From the NCBI GenBank assembly GCA_964369665.1, contig CAYJFS010000003.1, positions 189,674 to 253,673 on the forward strand: a DNA stretch of 64,000 bases, in the 5' to 3' direction. Positions 8,980 to 18,561 of this stretch are shown here, piece by piece. Made by a program: the position numbers and the translations under genes. Position 1 is the first letter of the stretch. Each line of letters opens with the position of its first letter. The notes under the pieces were generated by a model. It searched no databases, was not told where the DNA came from, and saw nothing but the letters and a program-made list of their open reading frames with translations. Source of the stretch: Bilophila sp964369665 (GTDB lineage Bacteria > Desulfobacterota > Desulfovibrionia > Desulfovibrionales > Desulfovibrionaceae).

Positions 8980-11094
8980 ATGTTTACACTTAAAGACCTA
9001 AACACAGCTCAATATGAGGCAGTTACTGCCCCAGATGGACCAGTACTTGTTATTGCAGGAGCTGGAAGTGGAAAAACTCGTACCATAGTACATCGTATTG
9101 CCTGGCTTACTCAACAAGGTATCTCACCTGCTTCTATGCTCCTTTTAACCTTTACTCGCAAAGCAAGTTTAGAGATGCTGCAAAGAGCAGCTGATCTTCT
9201 CGGGCACCCCATGCATGAAGTCAATGGGGGTACCTTTCATGGAATAGCTTTTTCTATTTTAAGAAAACATAAACCTGCCTGGGCTACTGGTTCTATAACT
9301 GTTATGGATTCAGTAGATGCTGTTGCTTCATTACAGCATTGTAAAGAAGCACTCCATATTGCTAAAAAAGATCGCTCGTTTCCTAAAACACAAACGATTT
9401 TAAATATACTTAGTAAAGCTAGAAACAAAGAATTTTCTCTTACAAATCTTCTTCAGAAAGATATGCCACACCTTTTGGTACATAACGAGCTGCTTACAAA
9501 GCTCACACAAGAATATAATAACTACAAAAAACAACACAACCTTCTTGATTATGACGACTTACTTTTTGAGCTTGAAGCACTTCTTAAAGGTGATCCAGTA
9601 AAAAATATCCCACCACTTGCCCCATTAATCCAAGAACAGTTCCACTATATTATGGTAGACGAATATCAAGATACAAACCGCGTCCAAGCACGAATTATTC
9701 GTTTATTAACAGGTAAAAAAGCAAATATTATGGCCGTAGGTGATGAAGCACAATCAATATATGCTTTTAGAGGTGCTGATGTCCATAATATCTTAAATTT
9801 TCCAGAACTCTTCTCTAAAACACACATTATTCGACTTGAAGAAAACTACCGATCAACACAACCTATTTTAAATATTGCCAATGCAATTCTTAAAAATTCA
9901 AACGAAACCTTCCATAAGCACCTTTTTACAAGCAAAACAGGTGGTAACCCTGTATATCTTATTCGCTCCCTAAGTGATCTTACACAAGCTAATATTATTG
10001 CTACAAGAGTCAATGATTTACTCAATGAATATAACCCAAATGATATTGCTGTATTATTTAGAGCAGGCTATCAATCATATCATTTAGAGGTTGCCTTAAC
10101 TAAACATGATATTGCTTTTCGTAAATATGGTGGACTTAAATACACAGAAGCTGCACATATTAAAGATATTTTAGCATTTGTTCGTCTTCTTATTAACCCA
10201 CTAGATATGCCATCCTTTTTGCGTATTGCAAGCTTTTCAAAAGGTATTGGCCCAAAAACAGCTCAAAAACTATATCTTATAACTTGCCAAGGGGATGATA
10301 TCAAAAAAAATCTTTCTAAATATCCAACACTGCTCATGGATATACAAATCCTTGACACACTTCGCCAGCAAAAAATAACCCCAAACGAAATACTAACAAA
10401 CCTAATAGAACATTATCAGCCTTATCTTACAGCACAGTATCCTGAAGACTGGCCACGTCGCCAGCAAGGATTAGAAGAACTTGTACATATTGCCTCAGCA
10501 TACACTGATCTTGAACAATTTATGGCTGATCTTTCTTTAGAAGCACCTGAATCAAACGAACTTGAAGAAAATACAATTACATTATCAACAATTCATTCTG
10601 CAAAAGGCCTTGAATGGGATGTTGTTATTATTCTTGATCTTGTTGAAGACCGTTTCCCTTCACGACATGCCTTAGTTAAATCTGAAGACTTTGAAGAAGA
10701 ACGAAGGCTCATGTATGTTGCCTGCACTCGTGCACGAAAACAGCTTGAACTTTCAATGCCTATGACACTCTATAATAAACAGTATGGGCATAGCGAACCT
10801 GCAATACCAAGTCCTTTTATCCAAGATATCCCCTCTTCCCTACTAGAAGAGTGGCAAGAAGGTTATTCTGGAAAACTGTATAAAAAAGAACATACACTCT
10901 CTCCACCCAAAGTCCTTAATAACCCCATCAATAAACAACAAGAAACAGCAAATCTCTCATATAGCTTTTGTCAACATAAAGTATTTGGTCGTGGAAAAAT
11001 TGTAGAACACCTTCTTCCAGATAAATGTAGAGTAAATTTTCCTGGATTTGGCCTTAAAGTTATCCTAAAAGAATATCTTATATTAGAAGAATAA
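8980..11094 (+). CDS. ATP-dependent DNA helicase, UvrD/PcrA family
   Basis: This 704-residue superfamily 1 helicase unwinds DNA 3'-5' in mismatch and nucleotide excision repair and clears stalled replication. Motif I (GAGSGKTR) is at about residues 27-34 and motif II (VDEYQDTN) at 226-233. Motif III (GDEAQSIYAFRG) is near 254-265, motif V is TIHSAKGLEWD and motif VI is RRLMYVACTRARK. The C terminus (FGRGKIVEHLLPDKCRVNF and following) resembles the Tudor-like tail of PcrA/UvrD that binds RNA polymerase. thiL begins 5 bases downstream, so the two are probably co-transcribed. This is the window's ordinary UvrD; the other is fused to an EndoQ-like domain at 49009-52329. Confidence 0.93.
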   Translation: MFTLKDLNTAQYEAVTAPDGPVLVIAGAGSGKTRTIVHRIAWLTQQGISPASMLLLTFTRKASLEMLQRAADLLGHPMHEVNGGTFHGIAFSILRKHKPAWATGSITVMDSVDAVASLQHCKEALHIAKKDRSFPKTQTILNILSKARNKEFSLTNLLQKDMPHLLVHNELLTKLTQEYNNYKKQHNLLDYDDLLFELEALLKGDPVKNIPPLAPLIQEQFHYIMVDEYQDTNRVQARIIRLLTGKKANIMAVGDEAQSIYAFRGADVHNILNFPELFSKTHIIRLEENYRSTQPILNIANAILKNSNETFHKHLFTSKTGGNPVYLIRSLSDLTQANIIATRVNDLLNEYNPNDIAVLFRAGYQSYHLEVALTKHDIAFRKYGGLKYTEAAHIKDILAFVRLLINPLDMPSFLRIASFSKGIGPKTAQKLYLITCQGDDIKKNLSKYPTLLMDIQILDTLRQQKITPNEILTNLIEHYQPYLTAQYPEDWPRRQQGLEELVHIASAYTDLEQFMADLSLEAPESNELEENTITLSTIHSAKGLEWDVVIILDLVEDRFPSRHALVKSEDFEEERRLMYVACTRARKQLELSMPMTLYNKQYGHSEPAIPSPFIQDIPSSLLEEWQEGYSGKLYKKEHTLSPPKVLNNPINKQQETANLSYSFCQHKVFGRGKIVEHLLPDKCRVNFPGFGLKVILKEYLILEE

Positions 11095-11099
11095 ACTTT

Positions 11100-12086
11100 A
11101 TGAAAAAGCAAACATCTATTCTTTCAGAAAATCACATTTTTGAGTGTATAAACAAATATTTTCCTCATCAAAACCAATATATTAAAGCAGGAAGAGATGA
11201 TGATTGTGCTATTTTATCTATACAAACACCTTTATGTATAAGTACAGATTTTTTTATAGAAAATAGACATTTTCGCCAAACCTATTTTACGCCTGAAGAA
11301 ATTGGTTGGAAAGCCTTAGCTGTTAACCTTAGTGACCTTGCAGCTTGTGCAGCGCAACCTATTGCTTTCTCTTTAGGTCTTGCTATTCCTAAAAATACTT
11401 CTATGGAGATCATAGAAGGACTTTGCTTAGGCATGTCAAATTTAGCTCAAAAATCTAACATACTCCTTGCTGGTGGCGATATTTCTCAATCTCAAGAACT
11501 CTGTTTATGTATTACAGTTATTGGAACAAATAGAGCACCACTTCTACGAAATCAAGCTTCCTCTGGAGATGTCCTTTTCCTTTTAGGTAATGTAGGCCTT
11601 GCAAAAACAGGTTTATATCTTCTGGAAAAAATCGGCAGAAGTGCTCTAAATAACTTCCCAGAATCTTGCAATGCTCACATTAAACCAAAGCCTCTTATAA
11701 ATCAGGCTCTTCTTATTGCCCAAATTGCAAAAGAATGGAAAGAACAAACACAAAAAACACATCGCTTAGGCCTTATGGATGTTTCTGATGGTCTTGCTCA
11801 AGACGTCCCAAGACTCCTCGGCAAAGACTATGGTATTGATATCCATATTCCATATATTCACCCAGAAATCACCCAATTTTTAGCAAATAATGATAGTAAT
11901 TCTGCAGAAATACATGCTTTTATTGGAGGTGAAGATTATAGCCTTATAGGAACTTGTTCACCGGAATTTATATCTGTACTCAAAAAAAATATCCCTGAAA
12001 TAACTATTCTTGGTCACATTAATAAAAATACAGACATTACATGTAATGGACAAAAAGCTTCTGGATTTGATCACTTTGCCTCATGA
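11100..12086 (+). CDS. thiL: Thiamine-monophosphate kinase
   Basis: This 328-residue enzyme phosphorylates thiamine monophosphate to thiamine diphosphate, the active cofactor. It has the PurM-like fold of the ThiL family, with the metal/phosphate-binding segments GRDDDCAIL near the N terminus and STDFFIENRHF following it, then AVNLSDLAACAA and the later SDGLAQDVPRLL. Length is typical. It starts 5 bases after the helicase stop, and its last 6 bases overlap the end of the convergent phosphomannomutase gene. Confidence 0.93.
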   Translation: MKKQTSILSENHIFECINKYFPHQNQYIKAGRDDDCAILSIQTPLCISTDFFIENRHFRQTYFTPEEIGWKALAVNLSDLAACAAQPIAFSLGLAIPKNTSMEIIEGLCLGMSNLAQKSNILLAGGDISQSQELCLCITVIGTNRAPLLRNQASSGDVLFLLGNVGLAKTGLYLLEKIGRSALNNFPESCNAHIKPKPLINQALLIAQIAKEWKEQTQKTHRLGLMDVSDGLAQDVPRLLGKDYGIDIHIPYIHPEITQFLANNDSNSAEIHAFIGGEDYSLIGTCSPEFISVLKKNIPEITILGHINKNTDITCNGQKASGFDHFAS

Positions 12087-13460
12087 ACCATTTTTATTGC
12101 TCTTAGCTGTAGCTTCTCTAATCCACTCCTTAAGAGGTTCTTCTATTGCTCTACGGATTTCCATAAGGTTTTTTTCACTATCTGCTTCAAATCGTGTCAC
12201 TAATGCAGGTTGAGTATTTGATACTCTAACCAAACCCCAGCCATGAGGAAAAAGTATTCTTGCACCATCAATTTCTATAACATCATACTTCTTCCTAAAA
12301 TATTCTTTAACTTTTTCCACCACTTCAAATTTTATATCATCCTCACAAGGAATGTTTACTTCACCAGTAATAAAAGAAGTAGGCCACCCAGGCAATTCAG
12401 ACATAGACTTCTTCTGTGCAGAAAATAATGCTACTAAACGGCATGCTGCATAAATGGCATCATCAAAACCAAACCAACCATCTGAAAAAAACATATGCCC
12501 AGACATTTCTCCAGCAAGTTCTGCTTTTATCTCCTGCATCCTTGCTTTAATAATAGAATGTCCTGTAGTCCACATCATGGGGAAACCACCATGGTGCTTA
12601 ATATCATCAAAAAGTCTTCCAGAACACTTTACATCGGCAATAATTGTAGCTCCAGGTATCCGAGTAAGCAATTCTTGTGCATAAATAGCAAGAAGTTCAT
12701 CCCCAGAAAGCAGACGACCATTTGGATCAATTATACCTATTCTATCTGCATCCCCATCAAGTCCTATACCAAAATCTGCATGCTTTATTTTTACTTGAGC
12801 TTTGAGTTCTTGCATATTTTCTTCTACAACAGGATCTGGATGATGATGAGGAAATCGTCCATCTGGATCACAGTAAAGTCTTGTAACTTCAACACCCATG
12901 GCCTCTAGAAGATCTGAACATACTTCTCCTCCAGAACCATTGCCACCATCAACCACAACACTTATGGATCGAGAAAGTTTGCAGCGATCTAATACAGCAT
13001 CCATATAAGCAGGTATACTATCATACCTTGAGGCTATCCCAGTACCTTCTAAAAAATGGCCAGACTCGAAAATTGATTGGATAACTTGAATTTCTTTACC
13101 ATAAATAGTTGATGCTCCAGCCCATATTTTAAAACCATTATATTGAGAAGGATTATGGCTAGCCGTTATCATTATGCCACCTTTGCGATTTAAAAACTTT
13201 ATAGCAAAATATACTATAGGTGTAGGTACCATCCCTATAGAAATCACATCAACACCTGTTGATAATAATCCTTGAATCAATACATCATTATAATCAACAG
13301 AAGATAATCGGCAATCATAACCCACAACAACTGAGTTAATATTATGACTCAAAAAATACGTGCCACAAGCTTTACCAAGACGTAGCACCCACTCTAATGA
13401 AAAATCATCACCTACTACTCCACGTATATCATATGCACGAAAAACATGCTTTGTCTTCAC
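12081..13460 (-). CDS. Phosphomannomutase/phosphoglucomutase
   Basis: This 459-residue alpha-D-phosphohexomutase interconverts sugar 1- and 6-phosphates for LPS and other envelope glycans. The active-site serine loop TASHNPSQYNGFK has its Ser near residue 101. The metal-binding loop GLDGDADRIG is near 235, the sugar-binding loop is GEMSGHMFF and the phosphate-binding loop near the C terminus is RVSNTQPALVTRFE, so all four family sites are intact. The AlgC/ManB type uses both glucose and mannose phosphates; the preference is not readable here. It converges with thiL and diverges from hflK. A strong 11-base inverted repeat lies about 45 bases upstream of its start. Confidence 0.92.
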   Translation of the reverse strand: MKTKHVFRAYDIRGVVGDDFSLEWVLRLGKACGTYFLSHNINSVVVGYDCRLSSVDYNDVLIQGLLSTGVDVISIGMVPTPIVYFAIKFLNRKGGIMITASHNPSQYNGFKIWAGASTIYGKEIQVIQSIFESGHFLEGTGIASRYDSIPAYMDAVLDRCKLSRSISVVVDGGNGSGGEVCSDLLEAMGVEVTRLYCDPDGRFPHHHPDPVVEENMQELKAQVKIKHADFGIGLDGDADRIGIIDPNGRLLSGDELLAIYAQELLTRIPGATIIADVKCSGRLFDDIKHHGGFPMMWTTGHSIIKARMQEIKAELAGEMSGHMFFSDGWFGFDDAIYAACRLVALFSAQKKSMSELPGWPTSFITGEVNIPCEDDIKFEVVEKVKEYFRKKYDVIEIDGARILFPHGWGLVRVSNTQPALVTRFEADSEKNLMEIRRAIEEPLKEWIREATAKSNKNGS

Positions 13461-13504
13461 TATGTATCCTTACACTATAAATTAATAACTATGTTCATTA
13501 AATA

Positions 13505-13532
13505 TAAATAGCTAGCTTAACCTAGCTATTTA
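13505..13532. promoter_or_regulatory. 11-base inverted repeat between divergent genes
   Basis: TAAATAGCTAG and its exact reverse complement flank a 6-base loop (CTTAAC). It lies 45 bases upstream of the mutase start and 177 bases upstream of hflK. It could be an operator or an RNA hairpin in the mutase leader; no protein can be assigned. Confidence 0.35.
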
Positions 13533-13708
13533 AACTGTAACTTTCATACACTACCTTCTTTCTTTAAAGAACTTAATATTCCTAAATATTATCTCTCATA
13601 ATATTCTTTAACACAGTGCATTAAAAATAAATAGACAAAACTAGATTTATTCTATACACAGGCTATATTGACCATAACAAAAATATTATACTCTATATAC
13701 TGATTATT

Positions 13709-14839
13709 ATGAGCTGGGATTGGGATAAACTACAAGAAAAAAAACAACGACAAAATTGGTCTTCGAATCGTAACCAAAAGGATAATGACAATAATCTGTC
13801 AAACCCTAATGGTTCTAATCCAAATGGTCATCCATTTTTTAAGAATATCAAAAAATATTTTGAATCACGACCTCATAGCAGTGGTATAAAATGGGTCCTT
13901 CTTATTCTTGTTCTGCTTTGGATATTATCTGGTATTTATATTGTACATCCTGATGAACAAGGTGTTGTGCTGCTCTTTGGTAAATATAACCGTACAGTTG
14001 ATGCAGGTCCACACTATGCATTACCTTTCCCTATTGAAACAGTTTATAAACCAAAAGTTACACAAGTACGACGTGTTGAGGTAGGATTCCGCTCAACATC
14101 TCTTGGAGGTACATTCCAACAAGGCGCAACTCGAACCCTACCTGAAGAAGCTTCTATGCTTACAGGGGATGAAAATATTGTTAATGTACAATTCAGTGTT
14201 CAATACCAAATAAAAAATCCTGTAGAATACTTATTCCATACAGCAAACCCAACAGCTGTTGTTAAAAGTGCTGCAGAAGCAGCCATGCGTGAAGTTATAG
14301 GTAATAGCAAAATAGACTCTGCTTTAACAGATGGAAAAATACAAATACAAAATGAAGCAACAGAACTTTTACAAGAAATTCTCGACCGTTACCAAGTAGG
14401 TATCCATGTTTTGGCTGTACAACTTCAAGATGTACACCCACCTAAAGAAGTTAGCGACTCTTTCAAAGATGTTGCAAGTGCACGTGAAGATAAAAGTCGT
14501 ATTATTAATGAAGCAGAAGCTTACCGTAATGAAATTATTCCAAAAGCTCGTGGTCTAGCTGCTGAAATTGTAAACAAAGCTCAGGCTTATCAAGAAACCC
14601 GTATAAAAAATGCTGAAGGTGAAGCTGCTCGATTTCAAGCCTTACTTATAGAGTATAATCAAGCAAAAGATATTACAAAAAAACGGATGTATTTTGAAGC
14701 AATGGAAGACATTCTTAACCAACCTGAGATGGAAAAGATTATTCTTAATAGCAGCATTGCTAATAAAGCACTCCCTTTGCTTCCACTTTTTCAAGATAAA
14801 TCTGTAAAAAAAACGCCGACTGCTAAAAAAATGGAGTAA
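13709..14839 (+). CDS. hflK: HflK, membrane SPFH/band-7 protein
   Basis: This 376-residue protein has a Gly/Asn-rich cytoplasmic N terminus and one membrane segment near residues 53-73 (WVLLILVLLWILSGIYIV). The SPFH/band-7 domain then begins at HPDEQGVVLLFGKY, and an Ala/Glu-rich coiled-coil follows. HflK and HflC form a large periplasmic cage that encloses the FtsH protease and restrains its action on membrane proteins. The hflC gene starts 5 bases downstream, the usual arrangement. Confidence 0.95.
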   Translation: MSWDWDKLQEKKQRQNWSSNRNQKDNDNNLSNPNGSNPNGHPFFKNIKKYFESRPHSSGIKWVLLILVLLWILSGIYIVHPDEQGVVLLFGKYNRTVDAGPHYALPFPIETVYKPKVTQVRRVEVGFRSTSLGGTFQQGATRTLPEEASMLTGDENIVNVQFSVQYQIKNPVEYLFHTANPTAVVKSAAEAAMREVIGNSKIDSALTDGKIQIQNEATELLQEILDRYQVGIHVLAVQLQDVHPPKEVSDSFKDVASAREDKSRIINEAEAYRNEIIPKARGLAAEIVNKAQAYQETRIKNAEGEAARFQALLIEYNQAKDITKKRMYFEAMEDILNQPEMEKIILNSSIANKALPLLPLFQDKSVKKTPTAKKME

Positions 14840-14844
14840 CTATA

Positions 14845-15696
14845 ATGCAGCAAAAACTCCCCTTTATTGTTGGTATACTAGCTGTGCTCCTCATAGTTCT
14901 TTCTCAAACTATTTTTATTGTAAATCAAACAGAAAGAGCTCTAGTTCTTCAACTTGGAGAACCAGTAGATCGTATTTTTGAACCAGACATCCATTTTAAA
15001 CTCCCGTTTATTCAAAATGTTATCTTTTTTGACGCTCGTGTTCTTGATTATGATGCTCGTGCTGCAGAAGCACTCACAAGTGACAAGAAAGCTATTGTCC
15101 TTGATAACTATGCTCGTTGGCGTATTGCCGACCCTCTTGAATTTTATAGAACCGTTAAAACTATCCCTAGTGCTCAAGCACGTCTTGACGATGTCGTCTA
15201 TTCTCAACTACGTGCTCATGTAGGTAAACATACTCTTACAGAAGTTGTATCTAAAGATAGAAGTAAAATTATGTCTGATGTTACACAACGTACTTCTAAT
15301 ATTATGAAAGAATATGGTATAGAGGTTATTGATGTTCGTATCAGAAGAACAGACCTCCCTTCAGAAAACCAACGTGCTATTTTTGGCAGAATGCGTGCTG
15401 AACGTGAACGACAAGCAAAACAATATCGATCTGAAGGAACAGAAGAATCAACAAAACTACGATCACAAGCAGACAAAGAAGAAGCTATTATCCTTGCAGA
15501 AGCACAACGTAAAGCTTCTATTATTCATGGTGAAGGAGATGCTGTTGCTGCAAAAATTTTTGCTCAAGCATTCAAAAAATCTCCAGAGTTTTATGAGTTT
15601 CAACGTGGGCTTGAGGCTCTCCGAAATGGGTTGAAATCTAATACACAAATAGTGCTTACTAATGATGACCCACTATTACGCCCTATTCAAAAATAG
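14845..15696 (+). CDS. hflC: HflC, membrane SPFH/band-7 protein
   Basis: This 283-residue partner of HflK has an N-terminal membrane anchor (residues about 5-26) followed by the SPFH domain starting at VNQTERALVLQLGEP. The typical HflC segment IEVIDVRIRRTDLPSENQRAIFGRM is present, and the coiled-coil region RQAKQYRSEGTEE and following matches the family. Length is usual. It follows hflK by 5 bases, and a CI-type regulator starts 33 bases downstream, probably in the same transcript. Confidence 0.95.
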   Translation: MQQKLPFIVGILAVLLIVLSQTIFIVNQTERALVLQLGEPVDRIFEPDIHFKLPFIQNVIFFDARVLDYDARAAEALTSDKKAIVLDNYARWRIADPLEFYRTVKTIPSAQARLDDVVYSQLRAHVGKHTLTEVVSKDRSKIMSDVTQRTSNIMKEYGIEVIDVRIRRTDLPSENQRAIFGRMRAERERQAKQYRSEGTEESTKLRSQADKEEAIILAEAQRKASIIHGEGDAVAAKIFAQAFKKSPEFYEFQRGLEALRNGLKSNTQIVLTNDDPLLRPIQK

Positions 15697-15729
15697 CTCA
15701 CTTACGACACACTGAAAGAGAAAACATCC

Positions 15730-16419
15730 ATGAATCTTTTTCAAGAAGTATATGATCGAGTCCTATTTGCTACTAACACAAAAACACAAGCAGAACTAGC
15801 AGAATTACTCGAAATTCGTCAATCAAGCATCTCTGATGCAAAAAAAAGAGGTACTATTCCCTCAGAATGGTATATTAAACTTTTTGAGCGTCTAGGACTT
15901 AATCCAGACTGGATAAAAAAAGGTATTGGTCCTATGTATCTTCGAACAGAGGAAGGATACATTCCAAGGGAACTACCAAATGATGTTCATGAGCCACCTG
16001 CATACTATGGTGAACCTATATCAAAAAGTTCATTGAGCACAGTATATTCTATGTGCTGTATCTATGAAGCTTCAAAAAATCCTGATTTACAAGCTATAGG
16101 CAAAATAGCTTTACCACAACCATATGCAGGCTCTGATATTCTTGTCTTTCGTACTGAATCAGACATATTCCTTCCCATTATCCGACGTGATACTTATTTA
16201 GGAATCAATATACGTCTAACACATCCGTCTTCAGGAGAAATTTATGCTGTATTTATGCCACATGAAGGTCTTACATTAAAACGACTGTTTCTTGATACAA
16301 AAAAAAATGGTTTCTACTTACGTACAGATCAACAAACAACTTCTGAAGAATTTTTACCTGCAGACAAATATCCAAATCGTATTCTAGGTCGGCTAGCATG
16401 GGTACTCCAAACATACTAA
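15730..16419 (+). CDS. CI-repressor-type regulator with degenerate S24 domain
   Basis: This 229-residue protein has an N-terminal helix-turn-helix of the phage CI repressor family: QAELAELLEIRQSSISDAKKRG, then IPSEWYIKLFERLGLNPDWIKKG, in about the first 65 residues. The C-terminal half is built like a LexA/CI S24 domain; GEIYAVFMPHEGLTLKRLF matches the strand and Lys region. At the point where S24 peptidases have Ser-Met-x-Pro, this protein reads IFLP, so the self-cleaving serine seems absent. It is therefore probably a stable chromosomal regulator, not an SOS-cleaved one. No phage genes surround it. Its targets are unknown; the 33-base spacing after hflC suggests co-expression. Confidence 0.75.
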   Translation: MNLFQEVYDRVLFATNTKTQAELAELLEIRQSSISDAKKRGTIPSEWYIKLFERLGLNPDWIKKGIGPMYLRTEEGYIPRELPNDVHEPPAYYGEPISKSSLSTVYSMCCIYEASKNPDLQAIGKIALPQPYAGSDILVFRTESDIFLPIIRRDTYLGINIRLTHPSSGEIYAVFMPHEGLTLKRLFLDTKKNGFYLRTDQQTTSEEFLPADKYPNRILGRLAWVLQTY

Positions 16420-16429
16420 CAACTACACA

Positions 16430-17761
16430 TTAACCATAATCCTCAACAAAATCGACAAGTGAAACTAAATCATATTCCTGACACTCTATAACCTCTGCTT
16501 CAAGAAGTGCTCCAGGTGCAACACCTGGACCACTTATATATGTTACACCATCAATTTCAGGAGCTTGGAACCATGCCCTACCTATATGTAGTCCTGGCCA
16601 ATCTTCATGTGCACTATCAACAAGTATTGACAATTTTTGATCTTTAAATCGCAAAAGCCAATCTGCACTTATTGCCCTCTGTAGCTCCATAATTTCTTCT
16701 TTACGCTGTATTTTTATATGCTCTTCAATCTGATTTGGCATAGCTGCTGAAGGTGTTCCTTCTTCTGCTTTATATGTAAATACACCTAAATGTTGAAAAC
16801 GTAACTCTTCTAATTCTTTTAACATCAATAAATACTGATCTATTGTTTCTCCAGGGAAACCAGTAATAATCGATGTACGTAATGCTGCATCTGGAAAAAC
16901 TGAACGGATTTGATCAATGATTTTTTTGGGATTATGTGCAAAAGGTCTCCCCATACGAGTAAGGATATCTGGGTGTGTATGCTGTATAGGTACATCAAAA
17001 TATGGAATAAAAGGTGTGCCTATCCCCTTCAAATACTGTAGTAATTCTTTTGTAATACCTGCTGGATAAAGATACATAAGACGCAATCTTTCTAAACCAT
17101 CTAGTTCTACCAAATGATCTAATAGCGAGCATAATCCATATGGATCTCCAAGATCTTTACCCCATGCCAAAACATCTTGAGCAACTAAAGCAAGCTCTTT
17201 TACTCCCTGTGCAAGTAACTGTCGGCTTTCCTCTACTAACATAGAAATGGGGTATGAACGTAATGAACCACGAATAGAAGGTATTGTACAAAATGAACAG
17301 GTGTGTTGACAGCCATCACTAATTTTAAGCCAAGCATATGATTGTGCAGTACTTAATACTCTACCCATAACGAGTGATGCAGAAGGTAAACCTAAAGCTT
17401 GTACAAGAGTTTCACCACAAGTATCCATATTTTTACTATCAAGCCAAACATCCACTTCAGGGATTTCTTTTTTTAAAAATTTTTCCCCATATCTAGAAAC
17501 AAAACAGCCTGCAACAACAATAAGTGGTCGACTCTTCACACCTTCCACTTCTGCAACAAGCTGAATAATAGTTTCTATAGACTCTTGGACTGCTGAAATA
17601 ATAAAGGCACAAGTATTAATAAAAATAAAATCAGCTTTATTAGGTGTAGTTATAAACAATAAAGGTAAACCTAATGAACCAAGGAGCCGCTCTGTATCAA
17701 CACGATTTTTAGGACAACCAAGACTTATGGAATAACACTTTAAAGACGATGATGCAGGCAT
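16430..17761 (-). CDS. rimO: Ribosomal protein S12 methylthiotransferase
   Basis: This 443-residue radical SAM enzyme adds a methylthio group to an aspartate of ribosomal protein S12. The N-terminal domain opens with SLGCPKNRVDTERLLG and has further cysteines in INTCAF and VAGCFVS for its first iron-sulfur cluster. The radical SAM cluster motif is CQHTCSFC. The C-terminal TRAM region follows after about residue 375. The SLGCPKN start separates RimO from its relative MiaB. It converges with the CI-type regulator, leaving 10 bases between stops. Confidence 0.95.
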   Translation of the reverse strand: MPASSSLKCYSISLGCPKNRVDTERLLGSLGLPLLFITTPNKADFIFINTCAFIISAVQESIETIIQLVAEVEGVKSRPLIVVAGCFVSRYGEKFLKKEIPEVDVWLDSKNMDTCGETLVQALGLPSASLVMGRVLSTAQSYAWLKISDGCQHTCSFCTIPSIRGSLRSYPISMLVEESRQLLAQGVKELALVAQDVLAWGKDLGDPYGLCSLLDHLVELDGLERLRLMYLYPAGITKELLQYLKGIGTPFIPYFDVPIQHTHPDILTRMGRPFAHNPKKIIDQIRSVFPDAALRTSIITGFPGETIDQYLLMLKELEELRFQHLGVFTYKAEEGTPSAAMPNQIEEHIKIQRKEEIMELQRAISADWLLRFKDQKLSILVDSAHEDWPGLHIGRAWFQAPEIDGVTYISGPGVAPGALLEAEVIECQEYDLVSLVDFVEDYG

Positions 17762-17851
17762 ACAACCTCTTCAATAAAACACGATCAAACTTGACTATAT
17801 TAATCCTTATTACTATAAACTCTATACATTAAAATATCTTAAACATAAAAA

Positions 17852-18496
17852 ATGAATAAATATAATTCTAAATTAACCCATATTGTTTTAGCTACACGTA
17901 ATCCTGGGAAAATTCATGAGATAACAGCACAACTGCAAAATCACAACATCTCTGTATTAAGCCTTAAAGATTTTCCAAGATGCCCTGAAGTTCAAGAAAC
18001 AGGAGTAACCTTTGCAGAAAATGCCTTGTGTAAAGCAAAAGCTGTTGCTCAATATACAGGATTTATAGCACTTGCTGATGACTCTGGTCTTGAAGTAGAT
18101 GCCTTACATGGAGCACCTGGCGTCTATTCTTCAAGATACGCAGATGATTTACCTAATATACCTGGGATGTCACAGGATGAAAAGAACATTCATAAACTTT
18201 TACAAGTGCTCATACATGTTCCATTTCAAAAACGTACTGCCCAATTTCAAACTGCTATAATTGCTTATCACCCCAATGGTAACAATATTCTTACTACTGG
18301 TATAGTAAAAGGCATTATCACTCTAGCTCCACAAGGTACTTATGGTTTTGGTTATGATTCTATTTTTCTTTTACAAAGACAAAACAAAACATTTGCAGAA
18401 CTAACCACCAAAGAAAAAGAGCATTTTAGCCATAGAGGTAAAGCTTTAAAAAAATTCCTTAAAAAATGGGATACCTGGAAAGACAACATTACTTAA
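17852..18496 (+). CDS. rdgB: XTP/dITP diphosphatase (RdgB/HAM1 family)
   Basis: This 214-residue enzyme cleaves non-canonical purine triphosphates such as dITP and XTP, keeping deaminated bases out of DNA. The family start VLATRNPGKIHEI, the central ALADDSGLEVDALHGAPGVYSSRYA and the late TYGFGYDSIF and FSHRGKALKKF are all present. It lies between rimO (divergent) and rlmN. It acts against the same deaminated-purine damage that the EndoQ-like protein at 49009-52329 might target once in DNA. Confidence 0.95.
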   Translation: MNKYNSKLTHIVLATRNPGKIHEITAQLQNHNISVLSLKDFPRCPEVQETGVTFAENALCKAKAVAQYTGFIALADDSGLEVDALHGAPGVYSSRYADDLPNIPGMSQDEKNIHKLLQVLIHVPFQKRTAQFQTAIIAYHPNGNNILTTGIVKGIITLAPQGTYGFGYDSIFLLQRQNKTFAELTTKEKEHFSHRGKALKKFLKKWDTWKDNIT

Positions 18497-18561
18497 AATT
18501 ATAAATTTTTTATATTTATTCCAAACTGTTATAATATAATTAAAAATTTTTAGGATAATTC

